Source: Candidatus Bipolaricaulota bacterium (GTDB taxonomy: Bacteria > Bipolaricaulota > Bipolaricaulia > UBA7950 > UBA9294). Taken from it: 33,847 bases of DNA. This document shows, piece after piece, positions 15,815 through 23,815 of this stretch. The stretch lies in contig JALTFO010000028.1 of the NCBI GenBank assembly GCA_027007005.1, forward strand, positions 1 through 33,847, read 5' to 3'. How positions within the stretch are numbered: the first letter of the stretch is position 1; every line of letters starts with the position of its first letter. The notes below the pieces were generated by a model. The model ran no database searches. It had not been told where the DNA came from and worked only from the letters and a program-made list of their open reading frames with translations. Made by a program: the position numbers and the translations under genes.

Positions 15815-16981
15815 ATGGGAGAAACAACTACCATCACCATAATCCGCAATGGAAACATCTACTCGCCATTGCCACTTAGGAAGAAGGATCTTCTCATGGC
15901 TGGAGGGAAGATCGTCGCCATCGCGGATCACATCGAGCCTCCGCACGGGCTAGATGTGAGGGTAATCGATGCAGACAATCGATTGGTCGTTCCCGGTCTC
16001 ATCGACCTTCACGTCCACATCCTGGGCGGCGGAGGGGAGGATGGACCGGCCTCGCGGGTTCCGGAGATTCAGCTATCGGCGCTGACGCGTGCTGGAACAA
16101 CGACTGTGGTCGGTGTATTGGGAACCGATCGCATCACCCGTTCTCCAGAGGCACTCCTTGCCAAGGCGCGAGCCCTGCGCGATGAGGGGATGAGCGCGTA
16201 CATGTACACAGGATCTTACCATCTTCCCTCCGTAACGATCAGCGGCAGCGTGGAGCGCGACCTTGCCCTGATTGATCAAGTTGTCGGGGTCAAGGTTGCC
16301 ATTTCAGATCATCGTGGATCGCAGCTAACGCTGGACGAGCTGACACACGTTGCTGCACAAGTGCGTGTGGGAGCGATGGTGGGAGGGAAGAGCGGTATTG
16401 TCCACCTACATGTCGGAAGCGGAAAGAGTGGGATCAGTCAGATACTCGATGTGCTCGATGGCACTGAACTTCCGATCGATCTCTTCCTCCCAACACACAT
16501 GGCGCGCACATCAGCCCTCCTCGATCAGGGGATCGGTTTTGTCCGGCGTGGGGGAAACATCGACATCACCGCTCACCCCGACGTGGCCGAGATGGTTGCT
16601 GTGATTGAGAAGCTGATCGCAGATAATGTCGATCTAGCACATGTCACGCTGAGTAGCGACGGGAACGGGAGTATGCCCGTGTATGACGAGAAGAAGAATC
16701 TGGTGGGGATGAAGACCGGCGGCGTGGGAATCCTCCTTTACTCGGTGCAGGCGATTGTCGCTGCGAAGGTTCTGCCTCTGCCCGAAGCTCTAAGGTTAGT
16801 TACCACGAATCCGGCCGCTAGACTTGGCCTCTCTGGAAGGAAAGGGACGATAACAGAAGGGGCTGACGCCGATTTGGTTCTCCTCGATGACCAACTTGCG
16901 GTCGACAAGGTATTCTGCAACGGGCGTCTGATGGTCGATGGTGGACGAGCGATCGTGAAAGGAAGATTTGAGGTTCAGTGA
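15815..16981 (+). CDS. iadA: Isoaspartyl (beta-aspartyl) dipeptidase
   Basis: The 388-residue protein matches the length of characterised IadA (about 390). It is a binuclear zinc amidohydrolase that cleaves beta-aspartyl dipeptides, the end products of degrading proteins with isomerised Asn or Asp. Visible marks are GLIDLHVHILGGGGEDG (metal ligands H66, H68), GVKVAISDHRGSQ (the lysine expected to be carboxylated), VHLHVGSG, LPTHMART, and the catalytic aspartate block SSDGNGSMPV followed by GGVGI. I prefer ATG 15815, since GAGGGG sits six bases upstream; ATG 15809 overlaps the dppC-type stop and lacks spacing. Location right after the permeases suggests it acts on the imported dipeptides in the cytoplasm. 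Its end overlaps the convergent GlpM-like gene by seven bases. Confidence 0.92.
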   Translation: MGETTTITIIRNGNIYSPLPLRKKDLLMAGGKIVAIADHIEPPHGLDVRVIDADNRLVVPGLIDLHVHILGGGGEDGPASRVPEIQLSALTRAGTTTVVGVLGTDRITRSPEALLAKARALRDEGMSAYMYTGSYHLPSVTISGSVERDLALIDQVVGVKVAISDHRGSQLTLDELTHVAAQVRVGAMVGGKSGIVHLHVGSGKSGISQILDVLDGTELPIDLFLPTHMARTSALLDQGIGFVRRGGNIDITAHPDVAEMVAVIEKLIADNVDLAHVTLSSDGNGSMPVYDEKKNLVGMKTGGVGILLYSVQAIVAAKVLPLPEALRLVTTNPAARLGLSGRKGTITEGADADLVLLDDQLAVDKVFCNGRLMVDGGRAIVKGRFEVQ

Positions 16982-17304
16982 CCAGCCGGACTGAGGAAAA
17001 TCGCTAGAGCAACGATCGCCCACGCGCCGATTCCGAGCAGTATGGAGAGACGATAGTCGAAGCGAGAGATGGCAAGATAGGCAGTGAGTGAAAAGGCAAG
17101 ATACGCGGGGAGGGTCTTCATCCCCGAGATTGTCACCTGACGAAAGGATGACGCAGTTCCATCTCGGCCTATGATGAACAGTGCGATGATGGCGAAGGTG
17201 GGAAATAGCGGGATGATCCCAGGAAGTATCGTACCTCGTTTGGCGCTCCAGGCAATGAATGCCGTCACTAGACCGCCGATGAGCCCCTTCCACAGGATGT
17301 CCAT
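16975..17304 (-). CDS. GlpM-like small integral membrane protein
   Basis: The 109-residue protein is almost entirely membrane-embedded, with about four hydrophobic segments. The opening ILWKGLIGGLVTAFIAWSAK and the following IIPLFPTFAIIALFIIG resemble the GlpM family, small inner-membrane proteins of unclear role, one of which influences alginate production in Pseudomonas. I chose ATG 17302-17304 because GGAGG lies four bases upstream, although the frame is open 19 codons further. On the minus strand, TTGAAG and CATGAT with an 18-base spacer could be its promoter, divergent from the M20 gene. It interrupts the strand of the peptide-use genes, and a link to them is not evident. Confidence 0.65.
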   Translation of the reverse strand: MDILWKGLIGGLVTAFIAWSAKRGTILPGIIPLFPTFAIIALFIIGRDGTASSFRQVTISGMKTLPAYLAFSLTAYLAISRFDYRLSILLGIGAWAIVALAIFLSPAGH

Positions 17305-17370
17305 TAGTCCTCCCGTCGCGCGTTTGGCGGTATCATGCCACAAGAATCTGGAAATCTTCAAGGAGGATAG

Positions 17371-18540
17371 ATGAGCAACCTAAAGGAACGGGCGTGCGCC
17401 TGCGTGGACGGGATAGCCGATCAATTGATCGCAATGAGCAGGGACATCTACGAGCACCCGGAGCTGAAGTTCGAGGAGTTTCGGGCGTCGAAGCTCCTCT
17501 CCGATAAACTGAAGGAATCAGGATTCGCGACGAAACTGGGGGTTGCCGGCCTGGATACCGCCATCCAAGCCGATCATCCAGCGGTGAGCGATGGCCCGAC
17601 TGTCGCCATCATCAGCGAGTACGACGCCCTTCCCGGCATCGGGCACGCCTGCGGGCACAACCTGATCGCCACGGCCGGTTTGGGAGCAGCTCTCGCTGCG
17701 GGGGCGATCAAGGATGATCTTCCCGGCAAACTTGTCTTCTTTGGAACACCGGGAGAAGAGGGGGGTGGAGGCAAGGTAATCATGGTCGACGCCGGCCTGT
17801 TCAAGGGTGTGGACGCAGCGATGATGTTCCATCCCTCATCCCACACGGTGGTCGACCGCAAGAGCCTGGCCATCACCGAGGTGATGATCGAATTCACCGG
17901 CAAGGCCTCGCACGCCGCCGGTTCGCCGGAGAAGGGGATCAACGCCCTCGACGCGGTGATCCAGACGTTCAACGGCATCAACGCCCTGCGGCAGCACATC
18001 AAGGACGGTGCGCGCATCCACGGGATCATCACCGACGGTGGAGCAAAGCCGAACATCGTCCCCGAGCATGCGGCTGCAAACTTCTACGTGAGGGCGCTAG
18101 AGAACGACTACCGCGACGAACTCCTGGAGAAGCTGCGAAACTGTGCTGAAGGGGCGGCACTTGCCACTGGTGCAAGCCTCGAGTTCAAGGAAGTGGGGCA
18201 CTCGTACAAGGCGATGAAGCCAAACCGTGCCATCGGGGACGCGTTCGTTAAGAATCTGGAGGAACTGGGTGAACCTCTGAATCCACCACCTCCGGATGCG
18301 GGGATGGGCTCAACGGACATGGGCGACGTCAGCCAGGTCGTCCCCTCGATTCATGCCTACATCCAGATCTGCGATGAGAACGTCGCCGGACACTCGCGCG
18401 AGTTTGCGGAGGCGGCGATCTCCCAGCGAGGGCTGGATGTGATGCTCATCGCTGCCAAGGCGATGGCGATGACCGCGATCGATGTCCTTACCGATCCAGA
18501 TCTGGCCAAGAGAATGTGGGAGGAATTTCGCGCCATCTGA
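17371..18540 (+). CDS. M20-family amidohydrolase/dipeptidase
   Basis: The 389-residue protein is a full-length M20 (M20D-like) metal hydrolase. Metal-binding marks are EYDALPGIGHACGHN (H92, C94, H96 region) and GTPGEEGGGGK (E129, E130). H154 lies in FHPSSHT. The dimerisation lid has GKASHAAGSPEKGINALDA. A final H occurs in VAGHSREFA. The closest branch by phrasing is PM20D2/AbgB-type amidohydrolases, which cut unusual dipeptides (beta-alanyl-lysine, aminobenzoyl-glutamate) or N-acyl amino acids. GGAGG seven bases before ATG 17371 fixes the start. It lies divergent from the GlpM-like gene and follows the isoaspartyl dipeptidase, so it may finish other nonstandard peptide bonds. Substrate unknown. 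Confidence 0.88.
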   Translation: MSNLKERACACVDGIADQLIAMSRDIYEHPELKFEEFRASKLLSDKLKESGFATKLGVAGLDTAIQADHPAVSDGPTVAIISEYDALPGIGHACGHNLIATAGLGAALAAGAIKDDLPGKLVFFGTPGEEGGGGKVIMVDAGLFKGVDAAMMFHPSSHTVVDRKSLAITEVMIEFTGKASHAAGSPEKGINALDAVIQTFNGINALRQHIKDGARIHGIITDGGAKPNIVPEHAAANFYVRALENDYRDELLEKLRNCAEGAALATGASLEFKEVGHSYKAMKPNRAIGDAFVKNLEELGEPLNPPPPDAGMGSTDMGDVSQVVPSIHAYIQICDENVAGHSREFAEAAISQRGLDVMLIAAKAMAMTAIDVLTDPDLAKRMWEEFRAI

Positions 18541-18555
18541 GCGATATCACCCCTA

Positions 18556-18658
18556 GCAAAGGCCAGAAGCATCCTCTCGCAAAGACCGCAGAGATCGCAA
18601 AGAAGAGCGGCAGATGAAGAAAAGGAGTGAACCCAAGGGATTCCTTGATGGCCTTTGC
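18556..18658. repeat. Intergenic element bounded by 9-bp inverted repeats
   Basis: GCAAAGGCC at 18556-18564 is the exact reverse complement of GGCCTTTGC at 18650-18658. Between them lie two CGCAAAG copies around a CCGCAGAG (18579-18600) and a small hairpin CAAGG-GATT-CCTTG (18634-18647). Similar GCAAAG/GCAGAG strings recur between genes in many genomes. The rest of the 18541-18729 gap holds no gene I can support. Confidence 0.4.
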
Positions 18659-18729
18659 GGCTTGAGGGCGGGTTAACAAGTGGGCAAAAGACTTGGCTTG
18701 TGGTCTGATGAAGGCCGAATAGGCAAAAG

Positions 18730-18939
18730 TTAGCTAAGCCTCTTGTCTATTGTGCCGTCGGGGAGCATATTATCGGGGTGTGGTTCGCCTCGCTCCTCCA
18801 TACGGTAGCGCACGCAAGCTGCCCAGTTTCCGTGGCAGTACTCTTTGATCCAGTGTACGTCAAGTTTCCCTGCTTCGTAGAAGTACTTCATCGGGCAGAC
18901 CGGATACCATTTGCACTCCCTTCCCACACTTGGAATCAT
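18730..18939 (-). CDS. Small conserved four-cysteine protein of unknown function
   Basis: The 69-residue protein reads like a real gene: ECKWYPVCPMKYFYEAGKL, then VHWIKEYCHGNWAACVRYRMEERGEPHPDNMLPDG. Cysteines C9, C15, C34 and C41 are spaced as two pairs, which suggests a zinc or iron-sulfur site. I remember near-identical short proteins (CKWYPVCPMKRFYEEG...) in several anaerobic bacteria, sometimes mislabelled as uracil-DNA glycosylase because they resemble a short piece attached to such proteins. The function is not known to me. ATG 18937-18939 follows a GGTGG and lies three bases after the stop of the upstream barrel gene, so the two are probably one transcript. Confidence 0.65.
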   Translation of the reverse strand: MIPSVGRECKWYPVCPMKYFYEAGKLDVHWIKEYCHGNWAACVRYRMEERGEPHPDNMLPDGTIDKRLS

Positions 18940-18942
18940 CTT

Positions 18943-19710
18943 CTACCACCATGCCGGGATATCCGCGCTGATCCCAAGCGAGGCGTACGGATTAAGCGAC
19001 TCACCGTTGACGCCAACTGAAATGTCGATGGGAATGGAGAAGAGATCAAATCCGAGCCCCATCCCCAAGCGCTCGATCCCTCCCGTTGGGATGATCGACA
19101 AGCCCCAGCGCAGATCGAGAACCCAGATTCTTGCCTCCCCTCCGATCGTGAGGATGATTGTGTCCTCAGATAGCGAGACGTTCGCTGTCAGAGTTGCTCC
19201 GGGGATGGCGTAGAGCGCTGCTCCTGCCCGTAGTTCAATCGGAAGGCCACCGCCGAACAGTCCCGAGCCGATGTGCATGACGCTCCCCCCAAACGCCCAC
19301 GTCGCTCCACGATAGAGCACCCCCGTGTGGAATGAGATCCCTGTCTGTGCTCCGAATGCATAAGCCACTCCCAGGCCAGCGGTGGTGCCGGCAAAGGCCG
19401 GAAAGGCGAACGTCCCCCACGTCTCCTTATTGTTTCCCTGTTTGTACATGCTCCAACAGACGGTGGGACTGTTGTCTGCAGCGATCGACACTCCGATGAG
19501 GATCGTCGATTCGTCAGATGATGTCAGGGTTGCAAGGAACGCTCCGTGCACTCCGGGTGAATCGGCAGCTCCGGCTGGGTTCCAAAGCGGTGCAAGCGGA
19601 CCGGAAGCCAAGGCCGTGCGGTCAGACCCCATCCCCGGATCGATCGGCACGGCATATCCCGTCAATCCAAGCAGAACAACAATAACTATCAGTGCCAACG
19701 CCTGTCTCAT
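18943..19710 (-). CDS. Probable outer-membrane beta-barrel protein (PorV-like features)
   Basis: The 255-residue protein has a signal peptide (ALALIVIVVLLGLTGYAVP) followed by ALASGPLAPLWNPAGAA, a phrase resembling the LWNPAG start of PorV/FadL-like barrels. After it come repeated amphipathic strands rich in Gly and small residues (TILIGVSIAAD, GLGVAYAFGAQTGISFHTGVLYRG, ELRAGAALYAI, IILTIGGEARI, LNPYASLGISADIPAWW). It ends in an aromatic residue, as barrel proteins do. AGAGGAGG five bases before ATG 19710 fixes the start. The ligand or secretion partner is unknown. The small four-cysteine gene follows at three bases. The 171 bases between this start and the divergent glycosyltransferase gene hold no clear consensus promoter. 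Confidence 0.65.
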   Translation of the reverse strand: MRQALALIVIVVLLGLTGYAVPIDPGMGSDRTALASGPLAPLWNPAGAADSPGVHGAFLATLTSSDESTILIGVSIAADNSPTVCWSMYKQGNNKETWGTFAFPAFAGTTAGLGVAYAFGAQTGISFHTGVLYRGATWAFGGSVMHIGSGLFGGGLPIELRAGAALYAIPGATLTANVSLSEDTIILTIGGEARIWVLDLRWGLSIIPTGGIERLGMGLGFDLFSIPIDISVGVNGESLNPYASLGISADIPAWW

Positions 19711-19881
19711 CGATTCCTCCTCTGAACGAAGATAACGGACGAGCGCAGTAAGAGCAACTCGTTGTTGCCCACTGATCCCGATGTGACATACAATATGACA
19801 GCGAGATGCGAGATTTACAGTTAGAACAGGGGACGATGTTAAGCTTGAACAAAGAGGCTATCCTAAAACGAGGGGGAAGTC

Positions 19882-21024
19882 ATGCACATAGGTCTTTTTT
19901 CTGATGCCTACCTTCCGGAAATCAGTGGCGTGACGACAACCGTACACTGGCTTAAGGAGGAACTGGAGAACCAGGGGCATATCGTGTATGTCTATGCCCC
20001 GCAGTATGAGGGGATCAAGGAGGATGAGCCTGGGGTATTTCGCTTTCATTCCGGAAAGTTTGCGTTTCATAAGGCAAGCCGGGTAGCTGTTCCCTTTAGC
20101 CGGGCGGCGACGCGGAGTTTTAAGGAGCTAGATATTGTTCACAGCCATACGCCGTTCTCTATGGGACTGGTTGCTGTGGGTGCAGCGACAAGGTATCACC
20201 TACCGCACGTTCATACGTATCACACGCACCTGATGGAAGACAGAAAATACCTGCCGCGACCGCTCCGTCCGCCGGAACGGGAGACGGGGAAGATCATCGC
20301 TGCATTCTGCAATCGGTGTACGCTAATAACGGCCCCATCGACCCCATTTAAGGAAGAGCTCATAAGATATGGTGTACACCGTCCGATACGCGTCTTCCCG
20401 TTCGGGGTGAAACTCTCACTTTTTAGACAACCCCCGACGTGGAATCCCCGCGCTGAATTGAACATACCCGACAAGGCAAAGCTGTTCCTGTACGCGGGCA
20501 GGTTGGCCATGGAGAAGAATCTCCCCTTCCTGGTTCGTGCTTACGCGAAGATTCATGCGCAGGACCCGACTTCTGTGCTCGTATTGGCGGGAGATGGCCC
20601 ACTGCGCGAACGTACACAGGAGCAGTTCAAAGAGATGGGAATTCTCGATGCTGTAAGATTCACCGGCTTCCTCGATCATCCGCGTTTGGTTGACCTATAC
20701 AGGGCGGCAGATTTGTTCCTGTTTGCCTCCAAGACAGAGACGCAGGGATTGGTCCTTGTTGAGGCGATGGCGGCAGGGACGCCGGCGGTGGCGATCGGTG
20801 CCCTTGGTGTGCTCGACGTGGTACAGGATGGCGTTAACGGCGTCCTCGTGCCAGAAGATGAGGACAAATTCGCTGAGCAGGCGCTCGCGCTTGCAAACGA
20901 TGAGGAACGCCGTTCTCTGTTGCAACAAGGGGCGCTCGCACGGGCCGAGGAGCTCTCTACACATAATTCCACTAAGCGCCTCCTAGAAGTATTTCAAGAG
21001 TGCTTAAATGGCTTACCAAGCTAG
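19882..21024 (+). CDS. GT4-family glycosyltransferase, possible diacylglycerol glucosyltransferase
   Basis: The 380-residue protein is a GT-B fold retaining glycosyltransferase. The N-domain opens with IGLFSDAYLPEISGVTTTV and has DIVHSHTPF and the basic patch THLMEDRKYLPRPLRPPER. The C-domain has FLYAGRLAMEKN, LAGDGPLRE and the donor-binding E-x7-E pair (E286, E294) in TETQGLVLVEAMAAG. The acceptor-side pattern resembles bacterial 1,2-diacylglycerol 3-alpha-glucosyltransferases (glycolipid synthesis). Because glycogen synthase follows 24 bases later, a role in glucan or glucoside synthesis is also possible. GAGGGGGAAGTC before ATG 19882 is the ribosome site. I am sure of the family, not the acceptor. 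Confidence 0.85.
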   Translation: MHIGLFSDAYLPEISGVTTTVHWLKEELENQGHIVYVYAPQYEGIKEDEPGVFRFHSGKFAFHKASRVAVPFSRAATRSFKELDIVHSHTPFSMGLVAVGAATRYHLPHVHTYHTHLMEDRKYLPRPLRPPERETGKIIAAFCNRCTLITAPSTPFKEELIRYGVHRPIRVFPFGVKLSLFRQPPTWNPRAELNIPDKAKLFLYAGRLAMEKNLPFLVRAYAKIHAQDPTSVLVLAGDGPLRERTQEQFKEMGILDAVRFTGFLDHPRLVDLYRAADLFLFASKTETQGLVLVEAMAAGTPAVAIGALGVLDVVQDGVNGVLVPEDEDKFAEQALALANDEERRSLLQQGALARAEELSTHNSTKRLLEVFQECLNGLPS

Positions 21025-21048
21025 TATTATGAAGGAAGGTGATATGTG

Positions 21049-22473
21049 ATGCATACAGTGCTTATTTCAGCCGAGGTGTCGCCGTTTGCCAAGGCGGGTG
21101 GACTGGCAGATGTAGCTTCTGCTCTTCCGCGCGCGTTGAGCGCGATTGGTGTCGATATGCGTGTGATTATGCCCAAGTATCGGGGGATTGAGGCTAAGAC
21201 TCCATTGCAGGAGGTCGCACGCTTCCCGGTCGAAGTCGGGAACAACAAGGTGGAGTGCATTGCCTATCGTGGACACTTACCCGGCAGTGACGTTCCAGTC
21301 TTCTTCTTGGGCAATGATTACTACTTCGATCGAGCGCAGATTTACGGAGAAGACGGTGGAGATTACCCCGACGCGCTTGAGCGGTTCGTCTTCCTCTCGC
21401 GCGGAGCACTGAAACTCTGTCAAGAATTAGACTGGCAGGTCGATGTTATCCACGCTAACGACTGGCACACGGCGCTCACTCCTGCTTACTTGCGGGCAGG
21501 GCTAGGGCCTCGTGACGCGCGTAGTGTCCTCACTATCCACAACCTGGCCTATCAAGGAATCTTCCCCCAGGATAGAGCAGAAACGATCGGCCTGAACGAT
21601 GAAATGCTTGCGCCCTTCCGGCATTCCGGGAAGCTGAACCTCCTGCGCGGAGGAATCATGCGTGCTGATTACCTCACCACGGTCTCTCCTTCCTATGCTG
21701 AGGAGATCATGATCTCGGGCGAGGGTCTGGAGGGGGATCTGCACTCCCGACGCGAAAGTCTTGTGGGAATACTGAACGGAGTCGATTACACAGTGTGGAA
21801 CCCGCAGATTGATCGTCACCTGTGGGCCAACTACTCGACGTCCGATTGCAGCGGCAAACAAGAGAACAAGAAGCGTCTCCTCAGCGAACTTAACCTTGAA
21901 GGAAATGGACCGCTTGTGGGGATGATCTCACGCCTGGCCGAGCAAAAGGGATTTGACCTTGTCATGGCCTCCTTCGAGCGCATGCTCTCACTTGGAATCA
22001 CGTTTGTCATCCTCGGGACCGGTTCTCAGCAGATCGAGAAATTCTTCAAACGTGTTGCGCAGAAGTATCCGAGAAACGTAGCAGCGCTGATCACCTTCTC
22101 CGAACAGTGGGCGCACCGCATCGAGGCCGCTTCCGATATCTTCCTCATGCCGTCACGCTTTGAGCCGTGTGGTTTGAACCAGATGTACTCTCTGCGCTAT
22201 GGGACTGTTCCCGTGGTGCGGGCTACGGGTGGGCTACGCGACACCGTCCACGAGTACGATGCGACCAGAGAAAGCGGGAATGGCTTCACCTTCAAGGAGT
22301 ACAGTGCAGAAGAGATGCTCGCTTCTCTCCGCCGGGCAGTCGCTCTGTACAGCGAGAATCCACAGGGATGGTCAAAGCTGCGTGCTCGCGGGATGAAGGA
22401 GGATCACTCCTGGGAAGCTTCGGCTAAGGAGTACCGCGATCTATATGAACGCGTCCTAGCTACCCGCGCTTGA
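21049..22473 (+). CDS. glgA: Glycogen synthase (ADP-glucose type, GT5)
   Basis: The 474-residue protein has the usual GlgA length and marks. These are the ADP-glucose binding KAGGLADV (K15-A-G-G-L) at the N-terminus, NDWHTALTPAYL, TIHNLAYQGIF, the catalytic C-domain GMISRLAEQKGFDL, and the E-x7-E-type donor motif SRFEPCGLNQMYSLRYGTVPVV. It extends alpha-1,4-glucan chains from ADP-glucose. I chose ATG 21049, six bases after GGAAGGTGA; a GTG one codon earlier is possible. It follows the GT4 gene by 24 bases and runs into the convergent GH13 gene, overlapping by 14 bases. GlgC and GlgB are not in the window. Confidence 0.93.
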   Translation: MHTVLISAEVSPFAKAGGLADVASALPRALSAIGVDMRVIMPKYRGIEAKTPLQEVARFPVEVGNNKVECIAYRGHLPGSDVPVFFLGNDYYFDRAQIYGEDGGDYPDALERFVFLSRGALKLCQELDWQVDVIHANDWHTALTPAYLRAGLGPRDARSVLTIHNLAYQGIFPQDRAETIGLNDEMLAPFRHSGKLNLLRGGIMRADYLTTVSPSYAEEIMISGEGLEGDLHSRRESLVGILNGVDYTVWNPQIDRHLWANYSTSDCSGKQENKKRLLSELNLEGNGPLVGMISRLAEQKGFDLVMASFERMLSLGITFVILGTGSQQIEKFFKRVAQKYPRNVAALITFSEQWAHRIEAASDIFLMPSRFEPCGLNQMYSLRYGTVPVVRATGGLRDTVHEYDATRESGNGFTFKEYSAEEMLASLRRAVALYSENPQGWSKLRARGMKEDHSWEASAKEYRDLYERVLATRA

Positions 22474-23809
22474 GGATGCCAAACCCCCTTTTGCGGATGA
22501 TGACGTTCGATTGTGCGTGCACGCCTGAGAACAAATCGAGCCAATCAACCGAGGTGGGCAGATCCAGTGTCGCATCCTCATCTCCGGCGTTGATCGCGAT
22601 AACAATCTCCTCATTTCCCAGCGCGCGCTTTAAGACAATATATTTACCGCGAGCCGTAAGAAACTCCATCGCTCCACGGCGAAGGCAGGCCTCCTGTAGG
22701 CGAAGATGGATAAGTAGACGAAATGTATCAAGGATGTCCATATCCCAAGCCTTCTCATCCCACGGGAAGGTACGACGAGAGTCCGGTTCTTCTCCTCCTT
22801 CCATGCCGATCTCGTCGCCGTAGTAGACAGCGGGAGCGCCGGGAAAGGTGAACAGAAAACAGGCGGCGAGGATGAGGCTTCTCTTGTCTCCGCCACAGAG
22901 TGTGAGGAAGCGCGGCTTATCGTGGCTCCCAAGAAGTGTGTAACAGCTATAGTTTGCCTCATCGGGGTAGCTTCTCCAGATGCTGCGGACAAAAGCTGCG
23001 AAACGAGCTGCGTCCCATTCTTTCTTAGCAAAGAAAGAGACAAGCCCGTTCCAGAGACGGTAGTGCATCACTCCATCGAGCGCATTGTGCTTAAACCATG
23101 AGGTGGCAAGGCCCATCACCTCTCCCACGATGTAGGCATCGCGCTTCTCGTCCTTGGCAGCGCGGCGGATATCCTTCACGAAGTCCGGAGGGAGGTAATC
23201 GGTAGTATCCAACCGCCATCCATCGATATTTAACACCCGAATCCAGTGGCGAACGACGGACAGGAGGTAATTTATCACCCTAGGATTTCGATGATTCCAC
23301 TCGGGCATCGTGCGCACACCAGCCCAACAGGCATAGTTTGGTTCAGGAGTCCGTATCACATGATCTCCACCAATTGTAAACCAGTCCCAATACTCAGAGT
23401 CTCTGCCATGTGTTGCGGCATCGAGGAAGAACGGGTGCTGATCGGAGCAATGGTTGAACACGCCGTCAAGGATGATTCGCATTCCACGGGAATGCACGGC
23501 ATCCACCAGTTCCCGCAACGCTTCGTTTCCTCCAAATGCCGGATCGACCTGAAAGTAATCGACGGTGTCGTACTTATGGTTTGATGGAGCAGTGAAGATC
23601 GGGGTGAGGTAGAGGGCATTCACGCCTAAGCTCTGGATGTAATCAAGATTCTGTGTAATCCCAGCGAGGTCACCGCCGAAAAAAGAATGCCGCGTCGGCA
23701 CGGTTCCCCACGATTGCGCCCCGGGCGGGTTATTTTCCGGATTGCCATTACAGAATCGATCGGGAAACACCTGATAGAATATCGCGTCGCGTACCCAATC
23801 TGGTGTCAT
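22460..23809 (-). CDS. GH13 alpha-amylase family enzyme (neopullulanase/maltogenic type, no N-terminal domain)
   Basis: The 449-residue cytoplasmic protein (no signal peptide) has a complete GH13 barrel. It opens with WVRDAIFYQVFPDRF and carries ILDGVFNHCS (residues 113-122), nucleophile D201 in DGWRLDTTD, acid/base E230 in IVGEVMG, and transition-state stabiliser D297 in LGSHDKPR. The layout fits the neopullulanase/cyclomaltodextrinase/maltogenic amylase branch (GH13_20-like), which cuts imported maltodextrins. Members of that group often carry an extra N-terminal CBM34 domain that is missing here. ATG 23809 lies six bases beyond the malG stop, with AAGGAA nine bases upstream. It is the last gene of the operon and overlaps the end of glgA on the other strand. 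Confidence 0.9.
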   Translation of the reverse strand: MTPDWVRDAIFYQVFPDRFCNGNPENNPPGAQSWGTVPTRHSFFGGDLAGITQNLDYIQSLGVNALYLTPIFTAPSNHKYDTVDYFQVDPAFGGNEALRELVDAVHSRGMRIILDGVFNHCSDQHPFFLDAATHGRDSEYWDWFTIGGDHVIRTPEPNYACWAGVRTMPEWNHRNPRVINYLLSVVRHWIRVLNIDGWRLDTTDYLPPDFVKDIRRAAKDEKRDAYIVGEVMGLATSWFKHNALDGVMHYRLWNGLVSFFAKKEWDAARFAAFVRSIWRSYPDEANYSCYTLLGSHDKPRFLTLCGGDKRSLILAACFLFTFPGAPAVYYGDEIGMEGGEEPDSRRTFPWDEKAWDMDILDTFRLLIHLRLQEACLRRGAMEFLTARGKYIVLKRALGNEEIVIAINAGDEDATLDLPTSVDWLDLFSGVHAQSNVIIRKRGFGILKRG

Positions 23810-23815
23810 CTGTGA

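Noticed and set aside
17321-17340. TGGC...GCCA inverted repeat before the M20 gene as a second FadR operator
   Set aside because: It lacks the TGGT-N3-ACC core and its arms are only four bases, eight bases apart.
18541-18729. Possible CRISPR-like repeats (CGCAAAG words)
   Set aside because: Words are too short and too few, there are no regular spacers and no cas genes.
22167-22427. Plus-strand 86-codon frame within glgA
   Set aside because: Shadow of the intact glgA frame.
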